NCBI GenBank assembly: GCA_002327785.1
Contig: DCUI01000178.1
Span: forward strand, 1-13,402
DNA length: 13,402 bases
Origin: Phycisphaerales bacterium UBA2218
GTDB taxonomy: Bacteria > Planctomycetota > Phycisphaerae > Sedimentisphaerales > Anaerobacaceae
Direction of reading: 5' to 3'
Shown here: positions 1-7,041 of the stretch, piece after piece
Layout of the letters: each line of letters starts with the position of its first letter
Numbering within the stretch: the stretch's first letter is position 1
The notes under the pieces: generated by a model
What the model saw: the letters and a program-made list of their open reading frames with translations, nothing else
The model's database searches: none
What the model was told of the DNA's origin: nothing
Made by a program: the position numbers and the translations under genes

Positions 1-306
1 AGCGAAAGATCCTTGACACTACCCCTGATCCCGCTGCCTGCCGGTCGGTTCCCCAGCTTCGAAGAAGGACGACGGTCCGTGCACCGGGACGGTCACATTG
101 AAGTGGCGAAGGCGTACTATTCGGTGCCGCCGGAGTACACGGGTCGTCAGGTATGGGTCCGCTGGGATGGTCATCTGGTGCGGGTATTCAACAGCAAGAT
201 GGAGTCGATCGCGGTGCACGTCCAGGTCGAGCCGGGGACCTTCCAGACGCAGGATCAACACCTGCACGACAAGAAGATCTCCCAGGTCGAGCAAGCGTTC
301 CGGTGA
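1..306 (+). pseudogene. istA: IS21 transposase IstA, 3'-truncated remnant
   Basis: IstA is the DDE transposase of IS21 elements. The frame is open from the first base, so the gene starts upstream. The visible 102 codons match the region after the catalytic core: RFPSFEEGRRSVHRDGHIEVAKAYYSVP-type sequence (quoted here only by its hallmarks GRRSVHRDGH and AKAYYSVPPEY), then WVRWDGHLVRVFN and IAVHVQVEPGTF. Family members continue for roughly another 100 residues after the KISQVE motif, but here a TGA follows at 304-306 directly after VEQAFR. At that point the sequence switches to istB-like sequence in another frame, so the C-terminus is lost by an internal deletion. I am confident of the family; whether the upstream part is intact cannot be seen. 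Confidence 0.88.
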
Positions 307-562
307 ATGCCTCTTCGAGATCATCCTGCGGCGGTATGAGACCAAGTCCACGATGATGACCTCGAACCGTCCCCTGGAGGACTGGGGTAAGCTGCTGGGG
401 GACGTCCCGGCGGCCACGGCGATCCTGGACCGGTTCCTGCACCATGCCGAGATCATCACGATCACCGGCCGCAGCTACCGCCTGAAAGACAAAGCCGCCA
501 AAGAGGCAGACAAAGCCAAGGAGCAAGACAAAGATGAACAGGACAAGAATACAGGATCATAG
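305..562 (+). pseudogene. istB: IS21 helper ATPase IstB, C-terminal remnant
   Basis: IstB is the AAA+ ATPase that assists the IS21 transposase. Only its last ~85 codons are present, in frame 2 after the istA stop. The hallmarks are LFEIILRRYETKST, MMTSNRPLEDWGKLLGD, and VPAATAILDRFLHHAEII followed by GRSYRLKD. The Walker A and B motifs, which lie in the missing N-terminal ~170 residues, are absent, so this cannot be an active ATPase. The tail runs into a Lys/Asp/Glu-rich end (KEADKAKEQDKDEQDK), which is longer and more charged than I remember for the family. There is no start codon or ribosome binding site specific to this piece. The last istA codons and the istB tail meet near base 303. Confidence 0.88.
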
Positions 563-758
563 CGTGGGCCGTGTTCGACCGGGCCGGCCCGCTCGGCCTG
601 CGGCGGCCAGGCTCCGACGAGCTCGCGGAGGGCCCATTCTCGCACGGCCGCCGATCCGAGCGATCCAGCCCTGCGCCCGCCTGCAACCGGATGGCTTGGC
701 TGGCGCAAATTCCCTTGCAAGGCGAGGGCAGAACGGGTACGAAATGACCAAGGACACT

Positions 759-809
759 GGCTGGTTTTGACCCGATCATCCGTGGCCGGTTTTAACCCGA
801 TCCGTGACA
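759..809 (+). repeat. IS21-type right terminal repeats
   Basis: Two imperfect direct repeats lie here: GGCTGGTTTTGACCCGATC at 759-777 and GGCCGGTTTTAACCCGATC at 784-802, matching at 17 of 19 positions with a 25-bp periodicity. They are followed by CGTGACA ending at 809. Tandem repeats inside the ends are typical of IS21 elements, where they are transposase binding sites. The stretch 563-758 between istB and these repeats holds nothing I can call except a 12-bp palindrome at 580-591. Confidence 0.75.
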
Positions 810-972
810 CTTAGGCGATCCATCAGCTGTTGCCGGCCCAGCTATCCTCTTTACATTGCAGGCACGTGCATCCCTCAAGTTCAGCGATGGGATTCTGCCG
901 ACATCCAAGTGTTGTGCGATGACTCTCTTGCAGGTTGGCAGAGGTGGCAATCTCAGACCTTCGTTGGCCAGA

Positions 973-2445
973 TCAGCCTGTTTCTTCTGGTTCCCAGGGA
1001 AGTACATGCGGATTGGCCTCGCCGGCTTCGACCATGCGCCGCTTCAGGACGGCTGCCAATTCAGCCCGAACTGCTTTGAACTGCGGGTCGGCGACGAGGT
1101 TGTCCCGTTCGTCGGGATCGTTCTCCAAATCGTACAGGAAGTCTTCTGTATACCTGTCAGTACTCGCTACTGTGCCGCCGCTCAGACCCCGGGCCCGTAC
1201 CGAGTACTTCCATTTCCGGGTCCGGACGGCGCGACCCACCTGCGATTCGCTGATCTGTACAAACACCTCCTGGGGCCAATCCCGGGCTCTGCCCGCCGCC
1301 AGCGGTTGCAGGGCGCGGCCGCCCATATGATCGGGTATGTCCACACCACCTGCCGTCAGGAGCGTCGGGGGCAGATCGATGAGGCTGACCAGTTCCTTGA
1401 TGACCTTGCCGCCGGTGAAGCCGGGGCCACAGATGATCAAGGGGGTCCGGATGGCATTGTCCTGACAGGCCCGCTTGTACTCGCCGTTTCGTGTACGGAA
1501 GTGACACCCGTGATCGCACGTATACAACACAAGGGTGTCATCGGCGATTCCCAACTGCTCCAGCATATCCATCAGCCGTCCCACGTTCCGGTCCAGACTC
1601 CAACAACACCCGAGGTAGTCCGGCATCTCCTTGCGCCAGTCACCTTTCGTTCCCGACAAGTCCCCGGGCACTCTGTAGTTCGCAAACCTCTCTTTCGAAC
1701 CTTCAGGTCCCTCAAAGCAATTGTGGTCGTTTTGATGATGAGGTTCAATGTAGGATACGAACAGGAAGAACGGCTTATCCCGCGTGCGTCCCTTGAGGTA
1801 TTCGATCGCCCAGTCGGTTTGCGCATCGACTCGATACCGGCCTTGGGCAAACTCCCGTCGTTTGCCTTGGGCATCGAACATGTGCCCGTCATAGCCGTGC
1901 GAAGTGAATTCCAGGATATCCGACGCCAGCCAGAAATCGCGGTATCCCCCCCGGCGTTCCATGGGAACGGGCGAGGTGCGGTAGTCCACATTGCAGTCTG
2001 GTATGCCATGGGTAGACGCGAGGTGCCACTTCCCCAAATATCCCACCTCGTAGCCCGCCGCGCCGAGGCAATCGGCGATGGTCTTTTCGGTCTGCGGCAG
2101 GGCGATGCCGTTTCTGAAACATCCCACCTGCGTCGCCCACCGGCCCGTCTGCATGACCGCGCGGGCGGGTCCACAGACAGGCTGACACGTGAACGAATGC
2201 TCGAATCGAACGCCTCGCGCCGCAAGTTCGTCCAGATTGGGCGTCAGTCCCCCGAAGATCGGGTCTCCATAGCAGCCGACCGTGTCCCAACGCTGCTGAT
2301 CGCTGAAGAGGAAGAGGATGTTCGGCTTCTTCGGTGCCTTCGCTGGCGCTCGCCCTCCCAGGAGCCACGCCGTTCCGAGCCCCAAAGCCTGCAAGAATTC
2401 TCGTCGTCCCACTCTCGCTGTCGACCCGGCGGTTTCTCGTGACAT
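973..2445 (-). CDS. Tat-exported type I sulfatase (Cys-type, SDQQ/DHG signature)
   Basis: This is a 490-residue formylglycine-dependent sulfatase that hydrolyses a sulfate ester, probably on a polysaccharide, outside the cytoplasm. A twin-arginine signal (GRREFLQALGLG, residues 13-24) opens the protein. The core begins PNILFLFSDQQRWDTVG (41-57), with Asp49 as a metal ligand. The modification site is Cys91 in C-G-P-A-R, matching the C-x-P-x-R rule for conversion to formylglycine. GKWH at 138-141, HH at 236-237 and DHG at 311-313 supply further active-site and metal residues. The Gln after Asp49 and the Asp-His pair resemble choline-sulfatase-like members rather than arylsulfatase B types. The start at 2445 was chosen because GGAG lies 7 bases upstream and the Tat motif follows; the frame is open to 2649, but the extension has no signal. 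It is transcribed towards the IS remnant and away from sulfatase 2. A maturase must act in trans. The substrate is unknown. Confidence 0.93.
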   Translation of the reverse strand: MSRETAGSTARVGRREFLQALGLGTAWLLGGRAPAKAPKKPNILFLFSDQQRWDTVGCYGDPIFGGLTPNLDELAARGVRFEHSFTCQPVCGPARAVMQTGRWATQVGCFRNGIALPQTEKTIADCLGAAGYEVGYLGKWHLASTHGIPDCNVDYRTSPVPMERRGGYRDFWLASDILEFTSHGYDGHMFDAQGKRREFAQGRYRVDAQTDWAIEYLKGRTRDKPFFLFVSYIEPHHQNDHNCFEGPEGSKERFANYRVPGDLSGTKGDWRKEMPDYLGCCWSLDRNVGRLMDMLEQLGIADDTLVLYTCDHGCHFRTRNGEYKRACQDNAIRTPLIICGPGFTGGKVIKELVSLIDLPPTLLTAGGVDIPDHMGGRALQPLAAGRARDWPQEVFVQISESQVGRAVRTRKWKYSVRARGLSGGTVASTDRYTEDFLYDLENDPDERDNLVADPQFKAVRAELAAVLKRRMVEAGEANPHVLPWEPEETG

Positions 2446-2452
2446 GATGGAT

Positions 2453-2456
2453 CTCC
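2453..2456 (-). promoter_or_regulatory. Ribosome binding site of sulfatase 1
   Basis: GGAG on the minus strand sits 7 bases before the ATG at 2445. This supports 2445 over the longer in-frame start at 2649, which has no comparable Shine-Dalgarno sequence. Confidence 0.6.
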
Positions 2457-2815
2457 GCACTTCTGTTGGAAGTCCATGAAAGAGGGTGTCCGGAGGCTTC
2501 TCCTGCACACTGAAGCCTTCCATGTCCTTGAGCCCCGTTCCCCAATAGTCCCCGGCGCAACGGCAGGCGTGCTCCAACTCACACGACCACGATCGCGCTG
2601 TCTGGCCGCTCGATTGCATCAGCACCGGCGGGCACACATCGATTCTCATCTTGATGGTACCCGTCTATCGACCTTCCGCATAGGCCATATTGGGAAGAGG
2701 ATTTTCTTTTTTGGGAACCGCGGTAGCCGTCAGGGCGAACGAGACCCCATCCTCTCGCGTCGAATTGCAGGTTCCGGTCAAGCCGATCTGGATGTCGCAA
2801 TGGCAGGATAGGGAA

Positions 2816-2844
2816 TTGTGCCGGGTTGTGTGATCCTGTATAAT
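2816..2844 (+). promoter_or_regulatory. Candidate sigma70 promoter of sulfatase 2
   Basis: TTGTGC at 2816-2821 and a perfect TATAAT at 2839-2844 are separated by 17 bases. The predicted start of transcription is near 2851, giving a leader of about 80 bases before the ATG at 2932. This is the best promoter match in the window. Confidence 0.65.
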
Positions 2845-2850
2845 CCACCC

Positions 2851-2873
2851 TTGTCAGGGCAAGGCCCTGACAA
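2851..2873 (+). promoter_or_regulatory. Perfect inverted repeat at the predicted transcription start
   Basis: The arms TTGTCAGGGC (2851-2860) and GCCCTGACAA (2864-2873) are exactly complementary, with a 3-base spacer (AAG). The repeat begins about 7 bases after the TATAAT box. It could be a repressor operator covering +1, or a hairpin at the very 5' end of the sulfatase 2 mRNA. It is not followed by a run of T, so it is unlikely to be a terminator. Confidence 0.6.
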
Positions 2874-2920
2874 CAACGCGATCTTCTTGTCCTCATCGTC
2901 TTCGCTGGGATCGAGTGAAC

Positions 2921-2925
2921 GGGAG
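2921..2925 (+). promoter_or_regulatory. Ribosome binding site of sulfatase 2
   Basis: GGGAG ends 6 bases before the ATG at 2932 and decides this start over the GTG at 2818 in the same frame. The Tat motif also begins within five codons of 2932. Confidence 0.7.
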
Positions 2926-2931
2926 CCTATT

Positions 2932-4329
2932 ATGAATACACGTCGTGATTTTCTCAAGATCATGGGTCTGGGGGCCGCATCTTGTGTTGTGCAGAATTCC
3001 GGCTTGGCTGGTCCTTCGATGGAAAAGCCCAACATCGTTTTCTTGTTGGCCGACGACCTTGGCTTCAAAGACGTCGGCTATCACGGCGGCACGATCAAGA
3101 CACCCACGATCGATGCCCTCGCGGCCGAAGGAACGCGACTCGATCAATTCTATGTTCAGCCGGTTTGCTCTCCAACGAGGTCGAGCCTTCTGACCGGGAG
3201 GTATCCGATGCGATGCGGTTTGCAGGCTGGAGTTGTGCGTCCCTGGGCGCAACATGGATTGCCTTTGGCGGAACGTACGCTGGCGCAGGCGCTCAAAGAA
3301 GCAGGGTACACAACGACGATCTGCGGCAAATGGCACCTCGGGCATTTGGATCACAGATATCTGCCGACTTCACGGGGATTCGATCATCAGTACGGCCACT
3401 ACAATGGCGCTGTCGATTACTTCACACACATTCGCGACAAGGGTCTCGATTGGAACCGTGATGACAGGCCCCTTCGCGAGAAGGGATACACGACAGATTT
3501 GATCGCGGCCGAGTCGGTCCGCCTAATTGAGGAACACGATGTGTCGAAACCGATGTTCCTATATGTTCCGTTCAACGCTCCCCACTCGCCATTCCAGGCG
3601 CCCCCGTCATATATTGACATGTACAAGCACCTTGCGCCGGGGAATGAACGCACGTTTGCGGCTATGGTGACCTGCATGGACGATGCCATCGGGCAGATTC
3701 TCTCCGCCCTGAACAAACGCGGCATGAGGCGCAATACGCTGATCGTCTTCTGTTCGGACAACGGCGGCATGAGCTTCGTCTCCGACAATGGGCCGTTGCG
3801 CGGTGAGAAGGGGCTGCTTTACGAGGGCGGAATTCGCGTACCAGCCTTTGTCGTCTGGCCCGGCGTTCTGAAGGCGGGCGCGGTGGTCAACGAACCTCTC
3901 CACATGGTCGATATGTATCCTACACTACTGGCACTCGCTGGCGGCCGCCTCGAACAACCTCTGCCGCTCGACGGCAAAGACGCATGGGCAACGATCGCCG
4001 AAGGCAAACCTTCGCCCCACGAAGAGATTCTGCTGAATGTCACACCCTACAACGGCGCTCTTCGTCAGGGCCATTGGAAAGTGGTCCATAACGGAAACCT
4101 CACAGCAAACTACACCGGCGGCCCGCCAACTTTTGATACGTATGAGCTGTTCAATCTGTCCGAGGATCCGTTTGAGAAGAATGACCTCAGCAGGACGCAT
4201 CCGGAGAAGCTCAGAGAACTCCAGCATCGGATCAGATCCTACGCTGCTGAGGCTGTGCCCGCGAATATCCCGTCGAGCAGGATGCCCGAAGAATTCAAGA
4301 TCCCCGGAGCTTGGGGACATCCGGACTAA
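2932..4329 (+). CDS. Tat-exported type I sulfatase, arylsulfatase B-like
   Basis: This is a 465-residue formylglycine sulfatase. The Tat motif TRRDFLKIMGLG occupies residues 3-14; AASC at 15-18 is a possible but weak lipobox, so surface anchoring as a lipoprotein is conceivable. The metal-binding motif DDLGFKDVGYHG starts at Asp41-Asp42. The modification site is Cys79 in C-S-P-T-R, followed by SSLLTGRYPMRCGLQ. GKWHLGH lies at 132-138, NAPHSPFQAP at 215-224 (His218) and SDNGG at 275-279, with Lys293 in the GEKGLLYEGG motif. The order and wording of these motifs resemble N-acetylgalactosamine-4-sulfatase (ARSB) relatives, but the substrate cannot be read from motifs alone. Length is normal for the family. 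The gene is divergent from sulfatase 1 and has its own promoter. It differs from sulfatase 1 in its metal ligands (Asp-Asp and Asp-Asn), so the two probably act on different sulfate positions. Confidence 0.95.
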   Translation: MNTRRDFLKIMGLGAASCVVQNSGLAGPSMEKPNIVFLLADDLGFKDVGYHGGTIKTPTIDALAAEGTRLDQFYVQPVCSPTRSSLLTGRYPMRCGLQAGVVRPWAQHGLPLAERTLAQALKEAGYTTTICGKWHLGHLDHRYLPTSRGFDHQYGHYNGAVDYFTHIRDKGLDWNRDDRPLREKGYTTDLIAAESVRLIEEHDVSKPMFLYVPFNAPHSPFQAPPSYIDMYKHLAPGNERTFAAMVTCMDDAIGQILSALNKRGMRRNTLIVFCSDNGGMSFVSDNGPLRGEKGLLYEGGIRVPAFVVWPGVLKAGAVVNEPLHMVDMYPTLLALAGGRLEQPLPLDGKDAWATIAEGKPSPHEEILLNVTPYNGALRQGHWKVVHNGNLTANYTGGPPTFDTYELFNLSEDPFEKNDLSRTHPEKLRELQHRIRSYAAEAVPANIPSSRMPEEFKIPGAWGHPD

Positions 4330-4415
4330 GTGTGCACCCGGCCAGGCGTCCGATTCGTCTGGTGCGCCAACTGACGGCAGAAGTCCTTGATCAGAGATCT
4401 TATCGTCCGGCGCTT

Positions 4416-4445
4416 TTGTACGGGGAATTCGAGAGAAGGTACTAT
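4416..4445 (+). promoter_or_regulatory. Promoter-like sequence between convergent genes
   Basis: TTGTAC at 4416-4421 and TACTAT at 4440-4445 are spaced by 18 bases, with TATACT overlapping downstream. It lies after sulfatase 2 and points into the 3' end of the minus-strand LamG gene, where no plus-strand gene follows. If active it would make an antisense or orphan transcript; it may equally be chance. Confidence 0.25.
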
Positions 4446-4481
4446 ACTCGACGTCCGAATGCCCTTGTGAAAGGCGCGTCC

Positions 4482-6620
4482 CTATAGGGCGACCTCATCG
4501 GGTGCCAGTTCGACGCGGACCGGTTTGGCGGACTGCAATTTGATCCAGAGGACGAGATCGGTTCGATCGAGACGGTAACGATGTCCCAAGCGGAATGGCT
4601 TGCCCTGCTGGACGGGCTTGCTGTCGATCTTCAAGGTCGCGCCGGCGTCTCCCCAGTTCATTATGACCATCGGAACGTTATAGATAGGAGACTCCGGGCC
4701 GGCTGCCACGCGGCAATGCAGGACCGAGCCGGCAGTCGGGTCGGCACAGTCAATCCGGTAGGCACGCTCGCCCCGGTCATAGCCGGCGCCGGTATAGCCT
4801 TCGCCGTGCACGGTCATCTCCGGAGCCCGAGACCAGCTTCTGGCGATGGTGACCAGGTCCGTAATCGGTTTGTCCGTCATGCCGTAGAGGGCGTTCCACC
4901 ACGAGCGGCCGTCTTGCTCGTGTATGGGCGGCGCAGACATCGGACAACCCAGAAAATGAGTGGGGCGGTCCGCCGCCTGCACGGCTCTGCCATCGCATCG
5001 CATCTGGCCCACCGGCCAGTGGTTGCATCCGCTCGGCACGGCCAGTCCTCCCGGTTCGAGACAGAGATCCGTGACGTAGTGCATCTTGCTGCCGGGCTCG
5101 AAGATGCTGAACGGCTTGAAGTCGGAGCGGAAGTTGAACATCTGGATCGTGAGGTCTTTGGGGATCGTCTTGCCATTCTTCTTCGGGAGGAAACGCCAGT
5201 GGTTCTCGGCACGGTCGGCCGATGGATCCGGCACGAACGCAAGCGTCTGGGTTTGTCCCTCGAGGTTCGCCACAAAGAGGTAATCCGTGTTGATCACGTC
5301 CGCCTGGAGCTGCCCGGGGCCGGTCAGAGGGAGCGACTCCTGAAGCTCGTGGGGGCGCCCGAGGGTGCCGGTATCCCAAGTGACCTTGCGCACGCCCATC
5401 ACATCCGGATAGATGAAGTAGTACTCGTCCACCCAGCATGCGCGTCCGGTCTTGGGGTCTTCCCGCCAAAGGTGATCGTGTGCACTCACCGGTGCGTACC
5501 GCCAGTGCACCACCGTCCGCGCATCATGACTCTCAATAATCCGCACGTGGGAGTATCGGCAGCGAAAGTCCTGCATGTGCTCGAAGCACCCTTCGGTGTC
5601 ATTGCTCCCGACGCCCCAGGCCTCGACGCTCTGGTCGGCCATCCAGAGCCCTGGTTCCGCGACCCACGCCGGCGAATACCGGGTGCCGCGCCAGAAGACG
5701 ACGCGTGCAGAGGACTCATCAAAGCGAACGAGCACGTCAGGATCCGGTCCGACAGGCCACAGGTTGTCCCATTCGTCGTAGTATTTCAGATGGCAGTAGT
5801 AGGCGCCGAAACGGCCCGGGCCCGTGGGGCCCGCCGGCAGGATCCTTGGTTGGAGATCCGGCTCGGGCACGGGTAGGCCCGCTTTGAACTGCGCTTCCAC
5901 GTCCGAGGCCGTCAGGGCCCTATCATAGAGCCTGATCTCGTCCATGAGGCCGTCGATGGAAAACCAGCCGGCCAGGGTTCCGTGCTGACGATGGATATTC
6001 GAAGGCTTGGTCGGCTCGTAGTTCATCCCAATGCGCAGATCGCTGCCTCCGGCATACTGAGCTGCGCCTTTCACGGCCAGTGTGTTGTCCAACTTGCCAT
6101 TGACATAGACAGAGAGGCCTTTGTTCTCGTCGTAGACACCCGCAACGTGCACCCACTGCCGCAGCGGGATGGCGAGATCGCTTGACGTGCAACTCTGCCA
6201 CGTGCCGTCAACGGACATCTCGATGCGGACTTGACCTCGCGGGCCGGCTGTCAAACTGAACCCCTGTTCATCCTGCTTTCTCTGGGTGATGATCGGACAC
6301 CAGTTCCAGGGATAAGCGCCAAAAGCGACCCACGCGCTCGCTGTCATATCCCCGCTCAAGCGGGGGGCTTGACTCGACCGTCGTGTGATGCAGGTCGTAT
6401 AGCCGTCCAGCTTCAAGCTCGAACCGACGATGCCTCGCGGCTGTGTATAGGTGCCCTCGACCGTGTCGGTGATCCCGCCAACGGTATCCCGGGCGATCTT
6501 GGGGCCACCGCCGTCGAAGCCCCACTGTGCTATCAGACCTTCCTCTGGAGCAGCGAGGGATGCTGCCGAGGACAGACAAGCCGTCACGAACACGAGCAAA
6601 CTGCTGTATCTGGTTTCCAC
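4482..6620 (-). CDS. Secreted LamG-domain protein with a large uncharacterised C-terminal module
   Basis: This is a 712-residue exported protein. A Sec signal peptide (about residues 1-23, SSLLVFVTACLSSAASLAA) is followed by a LamG/concanavalin-like beta-sandwich from about 28 to 245. Its markers are LIAQWGFDGG, MTASAWVAF, WVHVAGVYDENKGLSVYVNG and GLMDEIRLYDRALT. A Pro-rich linker (249-268) leads to a module of about 360-440 residues with hallmarks YYCHLKYYDEWDNLW (274-288), VLVRFD, VVFWRGTRYSPAWV, CRYSHVRIIES, VVHWRYAP, WVDEYYFIYPD, NHWPVGQ (533-539) and YGMTDKPITDLV. I recall similar sequences in glycan-degradation clusters of Bacteroidota and PVC bacteria but know no assigned activity. The start is a GTG at 6620 with AAGGGA 7 bases upstream. 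It converges on sulfatase 2 and diverges from the pilin-like gene. It may be a glycan-binding protein or an unassigned polysaccharide-active enzyme. Confidence 0.85.
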   Translation of the reverse strand: METRYSSLLVFVTACLSSAASLAAPEEGLIAQWGFDGGGPKIARDTVGGITDTVEGTYTQPRGIVGSSLKLDGYTTCITRRSSQAPRLSGDMTASAWVAFGAYPWNWCPIITQRKQDEQGFSLTAGPRGQVRIEMSVDGTWQSCTSSDLAIPLRQWVHVAGVYDENKGLSVYVNGKLDNTLAVKGAAQYAGGSDLRIGMNYEPTKPSNIHRQHGTLAGWFSIDGLMDEIRLYDRALTASDVEAQFKAGLPVPEPDLQPRILPAGPTGPGRFGAYYCHLKYYDEWDNLWPVGPDPDVLVRFDESSARVVFWRGTRYSPAWVAEPGLWMADQSVEAWGVGSNDTEGCFEHMQDFRCRYSHVRIIESHDARTVVHWRYAPVSAHDHLWREDPKTGRACWVDEYYFIYPDVMGVRKVTWDTGTLGRPHELQESLPLTGPGQLQADVINTDYLFVANLEGQTQTLAFVPDPSADRAENHWRFLPKKNGKTIPKDLTIQMFNFRSDFKPFSIFEPGSKMHYVTDLCLEPGGLAVPSGCNHWPVGQMRCDGRAVQAADRPTHFLGCPMSAPPIHEQDGRSWWNALYGMTDKPITDLVTIARSWSRAPEMTVHGEGYTGAGYDRGERAYRIDCADPTAGSVLHCRVAAGPESPIYNVPMVIMNWGDAGATLKIDSKPVQQGKPFRLGHRYRLDRTDLVLWIKLQSAKPVRVELAPDEVAL

Positions 6621-7041
6621 GCTGCGGTCCCTTCTTCATTGTGTGCGGCGGCCATCGGGCAAGTGACATGCGTTCCCGTGAGATGATCTACGCCACACAA
6701 ATCCAATTTTACCGCTGGATTGCACACGCGGAATGCCAAAATGGGCGGCGATGATTTCATTTTGGGTGAAACCCGCATGTCAGGAGCACCTCGCGTGTGA
6801 ATCGTCGTATCTGAGGGCTCGTCGAGGGATCACGGTCCAGAAACCGTGGGCCCGTTCGTCGGCCCCTTTTCAGGCGCTTTCTTCCATCCCATAGGAGGCT
6901 GCGCAAATTGGAATTTGTTTTGCCCACCAGGGCATACAGCCGGGCCGGGTTCATGTATATCATGAGAATCCAGAGAACGCTGTTTCAGAGATTCTCTTCC
7001 GGTCGTGTAGTTGCCAGTTGTCCAATAAGAGGATCGCAGTT
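6621..7041. other. Divergent intergenic region upstream of the LamG and pilin-like genes
   Basis: This 421-bp stretch separates the minus-strand LamG gene from the plus-strand pilin-like gene. It holds three inverted repeats: 6736-6765 (listed separately), TCATG/CATGA around 6951-6965, and GAGAATC/GATTCTC at 6964-6970 and 6990-6996, the last probably within the leader of the pilin-like mRNA. I found no clear sigma70 promoter on either strand. A 68-codon minus-strand ORF (6757-6963) has no Shine-Dalgarno sequence and no recognisable content. Confidence 0.5.
6736..6765. repeat. 8-bp inverted repeat with 14-base spacer
   Basis: CCAAAATG at 6736-6743 and CATTTTGG at 6758-6765 are exact inverted copies. 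The half-sites sit about 1.5-2 helical turns apart (22 bp start to start), which would suit a dimeric DNA-binding protein. It lies about 115-145 bp upstream of the LamG start. An operator role is inference. Confidence 0.4.

Larger units (their letters stand above)
1..809 (+). mobile_element. Degenerate IS21-family insertion sequence, right-hand part
   Basis: This is the 3' part of an IS21-family element. It contains the C-terminal part of an IstA-type transposase, an IstB-type helper tail in a different frame, about 195 bases without a recognisable gene, and an IS21-like right end of two imperfect 19-bp repeats finishing in CA at 809. Read inward, the end starts TGTCACGGATCGGG, which fits the family's 5'-TG...CA-3' termini. 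The left end lies outside the window, so no target duplication can be seen. The broken istA/istB pair implies that this copy cannot move by itself. The end at 809 is inferred from the TG...CA rule and could be off by one or two bases. Confidence 0.85.
2446..2931. other. Divergent intergenic region between the two sulfatases
   Basis: This is a 486-bp stretch between oppositely oriented sulfatase genes. The left 204 bases are open in frame with sulfatase 1, but they encode no signal or domain and are best read as leader. The right part carries the promoter (2816-2844) and inverted repeat (2851-2873) listed separately. I saw no convincing sigma70 promoter on the minus strand for sulfatase 1, and no small gene. 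A T-rich run (TTTTCTTTTTT) at about 2701-2711 is not preceded by a hairpin. Confidence 0.6.

Noticed and set aside
580..591. 12-bp GC palindrome CGGGCCGGCCCG in the IS remnant
   Set aside because: Expected at such GC content; no T run or other context to make it a terminator or site.
856..2442. Long plus-strand ORF (528 codons) opposite sulfatase 1
   Set aside because: It is the antisense shadow of a gene with complete sulfatase motifs, and its translation has no recognisable domain. Long antisense frames are expected in GC-rich coding DNA.
2446..2649. N-terminal extension of sulfatase 1 to an ATG at 2649
   Set aside because: It would bury the Tat signal 80 residues inside the protein, and it lacks the Shine-Dalgarno sequence present before 2445.
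4330..4481. Bidirectional terminator between the convergent genes
   Set aside because: The only hairpin (4461-4475, GCCCTT/AAAGGC) has a mismatch and no T tract, and the CCCTATAGGG palindrome at 4480-4489 overlaps the LamG stop and is short.
4581..5876. Plus-strand ORF (431 codons) opposite the LamG gene
   Set aside because: Antisense shadow; the minus strand carries a coherent LamG domain and signal peptide.
6757..6963. 68-codon minus-strand ORF in the divergent intergenic region
   Set aside because: No ribosome binding site, Arg-rich sequence without a motif, and it overlaps the inverted repeat region; most likely chance.
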